From assembly GCA_017303855.1 (NCBI GenBank), contig JAFLBL010000014.1, forward strand, positions 1-64,000: DNA of 64,000 bases. Direction: 5' to 3'. The notes beneath the pieces are model-generated. The model did not search any database. It saw only the letters and a list, made by a program, of their open reading frames with translations, and had not been told where the DNA came from. Made by a program: the position numbers and the translations under genes. Shown piece by piece: positions 52,450-61,485 of this stretch. Source of the stretch: Chitinophagales bacterium (GTDB lineage: Bacteria > Bacteroidota > Bacteroidia > Chitinophagales > Chitinophagaceae). How positions within the stretch are numbered: position 1 is the stretch's first letter; each line of letters opens with the position of its first letter.

Positions 52450-53559
52450 ATGAAAACGAACCGCTTATGCCTGACAGTACTGGCCACCCTGGTGCTGCAG
52501 GTCTCTCACTCACAATTCCGCAAGTATTCAAATGAATTCTTGAATATCGGTGCAGGTGCCCGTGGGCTCGCCATGGGCAGTTCACAAGTAGCTTCCGTAA
52601 ATGACGGAACCGCTGGTTACTGGAACCCGGCCGGACTGGCAGACATCAAGGATCATCCGCAGGTTAACCTGATGCATGCTGAGTATTTCGCCGGTATTGG
52701 CAAATATGATTATGCCAGCATCGCATTTCCGACCGCGGGAAATAAAAGGACTATCGGCATTACGGGTCTGCGTTTTGCCGTAGACGATATCATGAATACA
52801 CTTTTCCTGGTGGAACCAGATGGATCCGTGAACTATAATAATATCCAGTCTTTTTCATCAGCCGATTACGGATTTATTTTCTCGTTTGCACAGACCTTAA
52901 AAGAAAAGGATAAGAAGAAGATAAATTTCGGTGTAAATGCCAAGGTGATTCACCGGAGTGTGGGCAAATTTGCCAAAGCCTGGGGTTTTGGGCTTGATGC
53001 CGGATTACAGCTGCATACCGGAAAATGGCAGTTTGGAGTTACAGCCCGTGACGTAACCAGCACGTTCAATGCCTGGTCATTCACGTTTACCGAAAAAGAG
53101 AAAGAAATTTTGTATCTGACGAATAATGAGATTCCTGTTAAATCAACAGAGATGACGGCACCTCGCCTTGTATTGGGCGTGGCTCGTTCATTTAAACTGG
53201 GTCAGAAATCCAGTCTGTTGGCCGAAGCTAATGTTGACCTAACTTTTGATGGGAAAAGGAACACCGTGATCAGTGCCGATCCGGTGAGTGCCGATCCTAA
53301 ACTGGGGCTGGAACTGAATATCAATAATGTATTTTTCCTTCGTGGCGGTATTAATAATTTCCAGCAAGCCCTGTATGACGGTGATACCGTGAATCAGAAG
53401 CGTGTCTGGATTTACCAGCCCAGTGCGGGCGCCGGATTCAAAATTCAGCAGCTGGCCGTTGATTACGCGTTTACGAATCTGGCGAATCAGACTAATCCTT
53501 TATTTACCCATGTGTTTTCCCTCCGGCTGAACCTGGTGGGCACAAAAAATAATAAATAA
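52450..53559 (+). CDS. PorV/PorQ-family outer-membrane barrel protein
   Basis: 369 residues: signal peptide (MKTNRLCLTVLATLVLQVSHS), then KYSNEFLNIGAGARGLAMGSS, the N-terminal mark of PorV/PorQ proteins, followed by NPAGLAD and many beta strands ending in LRLNLVGT. FadL-like barrel of the T9SS. PorV shuttles cargo from the translocon to the attachment complex. Together with the downstream C25 protease it resembles the PorV-PorU arrangement; a PorV paralogue rather than PorV itself is possible. Starts at ATG 52450, since the ATG at 52446 is out of frame. The next gene starts 31 nt later. Confidence 0.83.
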   Translation: MKTNRLCLTVLATLVLQVSHSQFRKYSNEFLNIGAGARGLAMGSSQVASVNDGTAGYWNPAGLADIKDHPQVNLMHAEYFAGIGKYDYASIAFPTAGNKRTIGITGLRFAVDDIMNTLFLVEPDGSVNYNNIQSFSSADYGFIFSFAQTLKEKDKKKINFGVNAKVIHRSVGKFAKAWGFGLDAGLQLHTGKWQFGVTARDVTSTFNAWSFTFTEKEKEILYLTNNEIPVKSTEMTAPRLVLGVARSFKLGQKSSLLAEANVDLTFDGKRNTVISADPVSADPKLGLELNINNVFFLRGGINNFQQALYDGDTVNQKRVWIYQPSAGAGFKIQQLAVDYAFTNLANQTNPLFTHVFSLRLNLVGTKNNK

Positions 53560-53590
53560 AAATCTGTCCGTATCCGATAAACTTATTTCC

Positions 53591-56500
53591 ATGAAAAGAT
53601 TTTTACTTCTGATATTACTTACTGCAGGCTTTGCGGCACAGTCGCAGACCTACAATAACGAGTGGATTGATTATTCCAAGACCTACTACAAATTTAAAGT
53701 GGGTACCACCGGTTTGTACCGGATCAGTCAACCAGTGCTGGCATCTATAGGCCTGGGAAACACACCAGCGCAGGATTTTCAGTTATGGAGAAACGGGCAG
53801 CAAATCCCTGTCTATACTACCGTGCAAACCGGCAGTATGGGAGCCGGTGATTACATTGAATTCTGGGGTGAGATGAATGACGGGAAACCCGATAAAGAGC
53901 TTTACCGGAATGCCGATTTTCAGTTAAACGATAAATGGAGCCTGGAGACTGATACGGCTGCCTATTTCCTTACAGTTAACGCTGGCGGCAGCAATTTTAG
54001 ACTGGTGCCTGCAGCCAATGTACTGCCTGCCACTATACCTGCAGATCCCTATTTTATTTATACAACGGGTAAGTATTACCGGAATAAACTGAATCCGGGT
54101 TATGCGGCCGTTGTAGGAGAATACGTGTATTCATCATCGTATGACCAGGGAGAGGGCTGGACTTCAGCTGACATTGGAACCGGCTTATCACTGAATGACA
54201 GCTATACTAATCTTTATCCCTATACCGGTGCCGGTGCTCCCGAGGCGCATGTTAAAGTAAATGCATCTGGAAATGCACTGAACACCCGGCAGTTTGAAGT
54301 GAAAGTCAATGGTAATCTCTTGTCTACTGTTACGATGGACTTTTTTGATTATAAAAAAACTGATATTAATTTCAGCGCCGCATTACTCAGCAGCGGTACT
54401 GCTGTATTGGATATTAAGAACGTAACTACATTGCCAAATGATCGCATGGTAGTAGCAAAATCCGAACTGATCTATGCCCGACAGTTCAATTTTGGCGCCG
54501 CTACCAGTTTCCCATTTGAACTGGCGGCAAATACAGCCGGTAATTATCTTGAAATCGCCAATTTCAATCATTCCGGTGTTAGCCCTGTACTATATGATTT
54601 AACAAATGGCAAGCGTTATCTGGGCGATATCACTGACCCGTTACTTGTGAAATTTGTGCTGGGTCCATCTGCAACTGCACGACAATTGGTATTGGTTTCC
54701 AGGCATTCGGGTTATGTAGTGAAGGAAGTTTCCAGTATGGAGACAAAGAATTTTATTAATTATCTGAGTGCAGGTAATCAGGGGAATTATCTCATCGTGT
54801 CGCATCCTGCTTTGATGACATCGACTGGTGGGGCAAATCCGGTAGAGGAGTATAAGAATTACAGAAGCTCATCAGCCGGGGGCGGGCATTCAGCTAAGAT
54901 TTATCTGATAGATGATCTGATTGATCAGTTTGGGTTTGGCATCAAAAAAAACCCGGCAGCCCTGCGAAATTTCATTATGTGGTCGCGGGTTAATTTTTCT
55001 GCACCTGTTAAGAACGTACTGCTGGTCGGTAAGGGGTTGAACTATGTGCAATACAGATCGTATGAGAATACTTCAGATGTGGAAAAGCTTTCTTTCATTC
55101 CGACATTTGGTATTCCGGCTTCAGATAATCTCCTGGCCTGTGAGCCGGGAGGGAATGGTATTCCCAAAGTATCTATCGGCCGTATTTCAGCCATCAATGG
55201 TGATGAAGTTACCGTGTATTTGAATAAGGTAGTTCAGTATGAACAACAACAGGCTTTCAGTTCGCCATTAATCGCGGATAAAGCCTGGACAAAGAATGTG
55301 GTGCATGTTATTGGTGCTGCAGATGGTTCTTTGGGCGCTATTCTGACGGCTGATATGGATAGGTACAAAAATATTGTAAGGGATACACTTATGGGGGCTA
55401 ACGTAAACACATTTAGTAAGGTATCCTCCGCACCGGTTGAGCAAGCCAGTAACGACCGTTTATATAGTCTCTTTCAGGAAGGAATCGGTCTGATGACTTA
55501 TTTCGGTCACTCTTCTGCTACCACACTGGAGTTTAATCTGGATAATCCTGATCAGTATAACAATCCTGGAAAATACCCGGTAACTATTGTAATGGGTTGT
55601 AACGCCGGTAATTTCTTCAACTATAATACGCTTCGTTTTATTACAAAAGAAACACTGTCTGAAAAATTTGTATTGGCCAACCAGCGGGGATCCATTGCAT
55701 TTGTGGCCAGTACGCACTTCGGTATTGTACACTACCTGGATATTATTAATACAAAGACAATGACGGCCGCGTCGGTCTCGCATTATGGAAAAACACTGGG
55801 GGAGATACTGCGTGAGTCCATTGCACAGGTGTATGACCTGACCACACAGAACGATTATTATGCCCGTTTTCATACAGAACAAACCACCTTACACGGTGAT
55901 CCTGCAATTAAGCTGGATGCCTCCGCGCCTAAACCAGATTATGTTATAGAAGATCAGCTGATTAAAGTGAACCCGTCGTTTATTTCCGTAGCGGAAACGC
56001 ATTTTAAAGTGGACGCTAAGTTTATGAACCTGGGTAAAGCCATCAATAAAAAAATTGTGGTGGAAGTGAAAAGAACGTATCCAAACCTGACGACGGAAGT
56101 AATCAGGAGGGATACGATTCCCGGCATCCGTTTTATTGATTCATTGGTCTATTCAATTGATATTGTCGCTACAAGAGATAAGGGACTGAACCGGATTTCG
56201 ATTTGTGTGGACGCAGACAATACAGTTGATGAGTTATACGAAACGAATAACTGCATAACCAAAGACGTATTCATTTTTGAAGACGAAGCCCGGCCGGTAT
56301 ATCCATACAATTATGCAATCATCAATAACCCGTCTGTGAAACTGGTGGCTTCCACTGCGAACCCATTTGGTTCGCTGAAGCAGTATGTGATGGAAATGGA
56401 CACCACCGAATTCTTTAATTCCCCGATGAAAGTGACCCGGACCATCAGCTCTGCCGGCGGAGTACTGGAATTTCAGCCTGGTATAACCTTGCGGGACAGT

Positions 56501-58699
56501 GCCGTATATCATTGGAGAGTGGCGCCGCAACCAACCAGCGGACAACCTTCCTGGAATAAAGCATCATTTGTATACCTCAGTAACAGTGGTCCGAATGTCA
56601 GTGATCTGGGTTATAATCAGTCAGATTTCTATCAGCATACAAAATCGTCTTACGAGCGTATACTCATCGATTCCGCCACACACGGGACAACTTTTGGGCC
56701 TGTGGCACATAACCTGTTTGTCCGGCAGGGGACCTGGATCACCAGCGGTGCCACACAGGAAGCTGCACTTGCTGTTTCAATTGACGGGGTGTCGGCAATT
56801 CGTCTGATGTGCTGGTTCTCTTCACTTGTATTCAATGTCTTTGACCCTGTTTCTTTCCGGCCCTGGCAGAACAGGACCGTAGAGCCCAATACCTACCCAT
56901 CCAGCCTTGGTTTGGGATTATTTAACAGTACGGATAATGACTGTTTTGGTAGCCAGAAAACGTTCAATTTTGAATACCGGTATACGGATACATCCAGTCG
57001 AAGAAAAATGATGGATTTCATGCGGGATATAATACCTGATGGCGCCTATGTGGTAATCCGGAATTTTACCCTGAACCCGACTTTTGGTTTCCCCAATGCC
57101 TGGGCTGCTGACTGGGCGGCTGATGAAGCCTTGCATGGTCCCGGTCAATCATTATATCATTATATCAAGAACGCGGGTCTTACTTCTATCGACTCTTTCT
57201 ATCGTGCGCGTCCCTGGGCCCTGATCTATAAAAAGAATGATCCGGCTTTCACTCCAAAATGGGTGATGGGTGATGGTATGTTTGATAACCCTACGCTGTC
57301 TGCTGATTGTCCTACAAAAGATACGGTCGGACATATTACCTCACCTTTATTTGGACCAGCCAAAGCATGGAAACAGTTAAAGTGGAGAGGCGCCGCTGAC
57401 AATGTGCATGATACAGCAACGGTGGATGTTATAGGCGTAACGATGGAAGGACTGGAGCAATTACAGTTCTCCGGCCTCACAACCGCCCAGCAGGATTTCG
57501 ATGTATCCAGCATTGATCCGGAAGTTTACCCCTATGTAAAACTCAGAATGCGCACTACGGACAATGTAGGCTTTACACCTTATCAGCTTCGTTACTGGCG
57601 TATTACCTATGTGCCGGTACCGGAAGGCGCCATAGCGCCGAACCTGCACTTATCGGTAAAAGATACAGTGGATGTGGGTGAACCGTATCAGTTTAAAGTC
57701 GGGTTTAAAAATGTCAGTGAAATCGGGTTCGACAGTCTTAAAATAAAAATGGTAATTACGGACAAGAACAATGTGCCGCATGTAATACCAATGCCACGCA
57801 GAAGACCCCTTCCTGTGAACGATACATTACAGATCGGCGCCGTTGTAAGCACCGGTTCTTTGCCTGGCGCCAACACCGTATACATTGAAGCGAATCCGGA
57901 CAGTGATCAGCTGGAACAACACCATTTTAACAATTTTGCTTTCCGTAATCTATATGTGAAGCCGGATAGCCTTAACCCGCTGCTGGATGTAACATTTGAC
58001 GGTATGCATATCCTGAACAGGGATATTGTATCCTCCAAGCCGGATATTATGATCAAGCTGAAGGATGAGGCAAAATGGATGGCATTGGATGATACCAGTC
58101 TGTTGACCTTGCAGGTACGTTTCCCCAATGGAAGTTTGCGACGGTTCTATTTCAATAATGATACACTGCGGTTTACTCCGGCGGGGCAGGCACCTGTTAC
58201 CGACAATACGGCCACGCTGAATTTTAAACCTTACTTCCAGCAGGACGGTGAATATGAGCTGATCATCAGCGGTAAAGACAGAAGCGAAAACGAAGCCGGC
58301 GCCATTGAGTACCGTGTACTCTTTGAAGTGATTAATAAGCCGATGATTTCTAATATGCTGAATTACCCGAATCCGTTTACCAGTTCAACCGCCTTTGTAT
58401 TTACAATAACCGGTAATGAAGTGCCGCAGAATATAAAAATTGAAATAATGACGGTAACCGGAAAAATAGTCCGCGAAATTACCAAGGATGAGCTGGGACC
58501 CCTCCGGATAGGTCGTAACATTACTGAGTTTAAGTGGGATGGCACCGATCAGTACGGGCAGAAACTGGCTAATGGCATTTACCTGTACCGTGTCATAACC
58601 AATCTGAACGGTAAGGCGCTTGATAAATACAAGTCGCAAAATGATGAAACGGATAAGTACTTTAATAAAGGGTATGGCAAAATGTACCTGATGCGTTGA
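53591..58699 (+). CDS. T9SS C25-family protease, PorU2-like
   Basis: 1702 residues with signal peptide (MKRFLLLILLTAGFAAQSQ). An N-terminal beta region is followed by a Peptidase_C25 (gingipain) domain from about residue 400. The catalytic dyad is visible as H640 (TYFGHSSATTLEF) and C670 (VMGCNAGNFFNY), about the spacing in gingipains. CARDB/Ig-like segments follow, and the C-terminus is a FlgD-type/T9SS sorting-like domain (NYPNPFTSSTAFVF ... KWDGTDQYGQKLANGIYLY). This is longer than canonical PorU sortase (about 1100-1300) and fits the group annotated as putative sortase PorU2. Likely processes or anchors T9SS cargo with the PorV-like partner. Followed by a strong terminator. Confidence 0.85.
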   Translation: MKRFLLLILLTAGFAAQSQTYNNEWIDYSKTYYKFKVGTTGLYRISQPVLASIGLGNTPAQDFQLWRNGQQIPVYTTVQTGSMGAGDYIEFWGEMNDGKPDKELYRNADFQLNDKWSLETDTAAYFLTVNAGGSNFRLVPAANVLPATIPADPYFIYTTGKYYRNKLNPGYAAVVGEYVYSSSYDQGEGWTSADIGTGLSLNDSYTNLYPYTGAGAPEAHVKVNASGNALNTRQFEVKVNGNLLSTVTMDFFDYKKTDINFSAALLSSGTAVLDIKNVTTLPNDRMVVAKSELIYARQFNFGAATSFPFELAANTAGNYLEIANFNHSGVSPVLYDLTNGKRYLGDITDPLLVKFVLGPSATARQLVLVSRHSGYVVKEVSSMETKNFINYLSAGNQGNYLIVSHPALMTSTGGANPVEEYKNYRSSSAGGGHSAKIYLIDDLIDQFGFGIKKNPAALRNFIMWSRVNFSAPVKNVLLVGKGLNYVQYRSYENTSDVEKLSFIPTFGIPASDNLLACEPGGNGIPKVSIGRISAINGDEVTVYLNKVVQYEQQQAFSSPLIADKAWTKNVVHVIGAADGSLGAILTADMDRYKNIVRDTLMGANVNTFSKVSSAPVEQASNDRLYSLFQEGIGLMTYFGHSSATTLEFNLDNPDQYNNPGKYPVTIVMGCNAGNFFNYNTLRFITKETLSEKFVLANQRGSIAFVASTHFGIVHYLDIINTKTMTAASVSHYGKTLGEILRESIAQVYDLTTQNDYYARFHTEQTTLHGDPAIKLDASAPKPDYVIEDQLIKVNPSFISVAETHFKVDAKFMNLGKAINKKIVVEVKRTYPNLTTEVIRRDTIPGIRFIDSLVYSIDIVATRDKGLNRISICVDADNTVDELYETNNCITKDVFIFEDEARPVYPYNYAIINNPSVKLVASTANPFGSLKQYVMEMDTTEFFNSPMKVTRTISSAGGVLEFQPGITLRDSAVYHWRVAPQPTSGQPSWNKASFVYLSNSGPNVSDLGYNQSDFYQHTKSSYERILIDSATHGTTFGPVAHNLFVRQGTWITSGATQEAALAVSIDGVSAIRLMCWFSSLVFNVFDPVSFRPWQNRTVEPNTYPSSLGLGLFNSTDNDCFGSQKTFNFEYRYTDTSSRRKMMDFMRDIIPDGAYVVIRNFTLNPTFGFPNAWAADWAADEALHGPGQSLYHYIKNAGLTSIDSFYRARPWALIYKKNDPAFTPKWVMGDGMFDNPTLSADCPTKDTVGHITSPLFGPAKAWKQLKWRGAADNVHDTATVDVIGVTMEGLEQLQFSGLTTAQQDFDVSSIDPEVYPYVKLRMRTTDNVGFTPYQLRYWRITYVPVPEGAIAPNLHLSVKDTVDVGEPYQFKVGFKNVSEIGFDSLKIKMVITDKNNVPHVIPMPRRRPLPVNDTLQIGAVVSTGSLPGANTVYIEANPDSDQLEQHHFNNFAFRNLYVKPDSLNPLLDVTFDGMHILNRDIVSSKPDIMIKLKDEAKWMALDDTSLLTLQVRFPNGSLRRFYFNNDTLRFTPAGQAPVTDNTATLNFKPYFQQDGEYELIISGKDRSENEAGAIEYRVLFEVINKPMISNMLNYPNPFTSSTAFVFTITGNEVPQNIKIEIMTVTGKIVREITKDELGPLRIGRNITEFKWDGTDQYGQKLANGIYLYRVITNLNGKALDKYKSQNDETDKYFNKGYGKMYLMR

Positions 58700-58718
58700 T
58701 AAAATATTCCAAAAAGCG

Positions 58719-58746
58719 AAAAGTCCCGCCCCGGCGGGACTTTTTT
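58719..58746 (+). terminator. Rho-independent terminator after the PorU2-like gene
   Basis: AAGTCCCGCC / GGCGGGACTT with a 2-base gap and a T run. Confidence 0.9.
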
Positions 58747-58780
58747 ATACGGTGCAGATAAGCGACTTTTGCCGGCAGAT

Positions 58781-59614
58781 ATGCAATCCGTCAAAACATG
58801 GTTAAAACGGCATTTTGCCCATTGGCTTTACAGGAGCCGGTGCTCAGCTTCGGCGGGTGAACAATTCCGGAGCTGGGTTGCGGCTGCGGCATCACAACGT
58901 CCTGTTTTCAGGGTGGAAGAAGTATCGCGTGACCTGTTTACCTATCATGGGGAGGATGGCATCATTGCTTTTTTATTAGGTCAGCTGGATAGCGTATCTC
59001 CTTCGTTCATTGATATTGGTGCCGGGGATTGTATAAAAAGTAATTGTGCCAGCCTGGCTGTTCATGCTGCGTGGGATGGGTGTTTCTTAGATGCAGATAA
59101 CGGGCAATTGCAAACCGGCAGAAACTTCTACAAACGGATTAATAACCGGAAGGGAAGATTATCGTTTATAAATACGCATATTACACCGGACAATGTGAAT
59201 CAGGTTATCGGTGCTGCCGGGTTCTCCGGGGAAGCGGGGCTGCTCTCGATCGACATAGATGGTAATGACTATTGGATATGGAAGGCCATTGACATTATCC
59301 GGCCGAGAATTGTGATTATTGAGGCTAAGGTGGAATTTGGAACAGGCAACCGGCTGGTGTCTTATGGACATCACAATCACCATTCTTCCGATAGTATGTA
59401 TAACGGAGCTTCTGTAGAAGCGCTTCGTATATTAGGGTTGCAAAAAGGCTATAAACTTGTAGCAGCAAACAAACAGGGATACAATTTGTTTTTTGTACAG
59501 CAACAGGAGCCGGTAAAAGAATTGACAACTGCGGAAGTTCTTAAAGATCCGGTTACACAACAATCGGTTTACCCGGCTTCATTTTTTGACAGACATTCGT
59601 TTCTAAAAAGTTAA
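58781..59614 (+). CDS. FkbM-like SAM-dependent methyltransferase family protein
   Basis: 277 residues. A SAM-site-like FIDIGAGDCIKSNCASL lies near residue 85-105. LLSIDIDGNDYWIWKAI and PRIVIIEAKVEFG resemble the FkbM methyltransferase motifs IDTEG/ID.DG. The substrate is unknown; FkbM proteins often O-methylate sugars. A TTG 12 nt upstream is in frame, but ATG 58781 is chosen. It lies between the T9SS pair and the HscA gene (8 nt to hscA), so it may be co-transcribed with hscA. Confidence 0.65.
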   Translation: MQSVKTWLKRHFAHWLYRSRCSASAGEQFRSWVAAAASQRPVFRVEEVSRDLFTYHGEDGIIAFLLGQLDSVSPSFIDIGAGDCIKSNCASLAVHAAWDGCFLDADNGQLQTGRNFYKRINNRKGRLSFINTHITPDNVNQVIGAAGFSGEAGLLSIDIDGNDYWIWKAIDIIRPRIVIIEAKVEFGTGNRLVSYGHHNHHSSDSMYNGASVEALRILGLQKGYKLVAANKQGYNLFFVQQQEPVKELTTAEVLKDPVTQQSVYPASFFDRHSFLKS

Positions 59615-59622
59615 TCTGAACT

Positions 59623-61485
59623 ATGGCTAAAATCGGAATAAATATCGCAACAGGCAGTCTGCAGCAAAATGAAATGATTGTTGGGATTGACCTGGGTACC
59701 ACCAACAGCCTGGTGGCCATTATTCACCCTGACACAAAACAGCCCGTAGTACTGAAAGAACATGATGGCGTGGCGTTGGTTCCCTCCGTTGTTCACTTTG
59801 GTGAACAGGGGCTTGTTACTGTTGGTGATGCTGCCAGGGACTTTCTGGTAACCGAGCCGCAGCATACCATATTTTCTGTAAAGCGGCTGATGGGTAAATC
59901 GTACAGTGACATTAAAGAGCATGCCGGGTTTTTCAGCTATAAAGTGATTGATGACAATACGGATAGCCTGGTAAAAATTCAGGTAGGATCTGTATTTTAT
60001 TCACCGGTGGAATTATCTTCTTTCATTCTGAAGGAATTAAAATCAAGGGCAGAACATATTTTAAAAACACCGGTAACAAAAGCGGTGATTACCGTTCCGG
60101 CTTATTTTAATGATGCGCAGCGGCAGGCTACCAGGGATGCAGGTAAGCTGGCCGGACTGGATGTGATGCGGATTGTGAATGAACCTACTGCAGCCAGCCT
60201 CGCTTACGGAATGGGACTTGGGCGTGATGAAACCAAAACCATTGCCGTATATGATCTTGGCGGTGGTACTTTTGACATTTCTGTTCTGCGGATCAGTAAT
60301 GGAATTTTTGAAGTGCTCTCCACCAACGGCGATACCTATCTGGGAGGAGATGATTTTGACAGGGAAATTGTCAGGTACTGGACCGGGTTGGCCGGACTCA
60401 ATGAAGAGGAACTTTCCATGCATAAAAACCTGGCACAGGAATTTCGTTTGCTGGCGGAAACGGCAAAAGTAAGCCTGAGTTGCAGTGATAATTTTACAGG
60501 AACTGTGGCTGGAGAAACGTTTACCTTAACGCGAAGTAAATTTGAAAACCTGGTGGAAGGGCTGGTAGCCCGGACGATAAGGTCCTGTACGCAGGCTCTT
60601 CAGGATGCAGGGTTAAGTAAAGAAGATATTGATGAAGTAGTTATGGTTGGCGGCTCCACCCGTGTACCCTTGGTAAAAGAGCAAGTAAGTCTTTTCTTCG
60701 GAAAAAAAGTACATGACACATTGAATCCTGATGAAGTAGTGGCGCTTGGTGCCGCTGTTCAGGCAGACGTATTGGCCGGAAATAATAAGGATGTTTTATT
60801 ACTGGATATTACCCCCCTTTCATTGGGTATCGAAACTATGGGCGGTCTTATGGATGTGCTGATTCCGCGCAACTCAAAAGTGCCTTCAAAAGCAGGCAGA
60901 CAATATACCACACAAAAAGACGGGCAGGGAAGTATGCGTATTTCCGTTTACCAGGGGGAGCGCGATCTGGTAAAAGACAACCGTAAACTGGCTGAGTTTA
61001 ATCTGACGGGTATCCCCGGTATGCCGGCAGGGTTGCCGAAAGTGGATGTCTCTTTCCTGGTGAATGCAGATGGTATTCTGACAGTAAAAGCGAAAGAATT
61101 GCGTAGTGGCGTGGAGCAGAGTATTGAGGTTAAACCTCAATATGGTTTAACGGATGACCAGGTGGAGAAAATGCTGTTGGATTCAATTACGCATGCTCAG
61201 GAAGATATTCGCGTCAGGGCACTGGTGGAAGCGCAGACAGACGCACAACAGATACTGGACGCCACAGCTTTGTTTATTGGCAAAAACGAATCATTGCTGA
61301 CCAGTCAGGAGATTGCGGAGACAAAAAGTTGTATGGAAAGTCTGTCCGCACTCCTCTTGTCAGGCACAAAGGATGAGATCCAGTCTGGAATCGAAACTTT
61401 GAATGAACTGTCGCGCCCCTTTGCCGAACGGTTGATGGATCAGGCAATCAGTAAAGCAATGAAAGGAAAGAATATTATGGAGTGA
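59623..61485 (+). CDS. hscA: Hsp70-family chaperone, HscA type
   Basis: 620 residues. The ATPase domain has IVGIDLGTTNSLVAI, VITVPAYFNDAQRQAT, VNEPTAASLAYG, YDLGGGTFDISVL and VMVGGSTRVPLV. The substrate-binding domain begins near residue 395 (LLLDITPLSLGIETMGG). The N-terminal extension (MAKIGINIATGSLQQNEM) and shorter tail without an EEVD end fit HscA, which helps transfer Fe-S clusters from IscU, rather than DnaK. No iscSUA, hscB or fdx gene lies nearby, so the assignment rests on sequence alone. Its 3' end overlaps the convergent membrane protein gene by 11 bases. Confidence 0.86.
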   Translation: MAKIGINIATGSLQQNEMIVGIDLGTTNSLVAIIHPDTKQPVVLKEHDGVALVPSVVHFGEQGLVTVGDAARDFLVTEPQHTIFSVKRLMGKSYSDIKEHAGFFSYKVIDDNTDSLVKIQVGSVFYSPVELSSFILKELKSRAEHILKTPVTKAVITVPAYFNDAQRQATRDAGKLAGLDVMRIVNEPTAASLAYGMGLGRDETKTIAVYDLGGGTFDISVLRISNGIFEVLSTNGDTYLGGDDFDREIVRYWTGLAGLNEEELSMHKNLAQEFRLLAETAKVSLSCSDNFTGTVAGETFTLTRSKFENLVEGLVARTIRSCTQALQDAGLSKEDIDEVVMVGGSTRVPLVKEQVSLFFGKKVHDTLNPDEVVALGAAVQADVLAGNNKDVLLLDITPLSLGIETMGGLMDVLIPRNSKVPSKAGRQYTTQKDGQGSMRISVYQGERDLVKDNRKLAEFNLTGIPGMPAGLPKVDVSFLVNADGILTVKAKELRSGVEQSIEVKPQYGLTDDQVEKMLLDSITHAQEDIRVRALVEAQTDAQQILDATALFIGKNESLLTSQEIAETKSCMESLSALLLSGTKDEIQSGIETLNELSRPFAERLMDQAISKAMKGKNIME

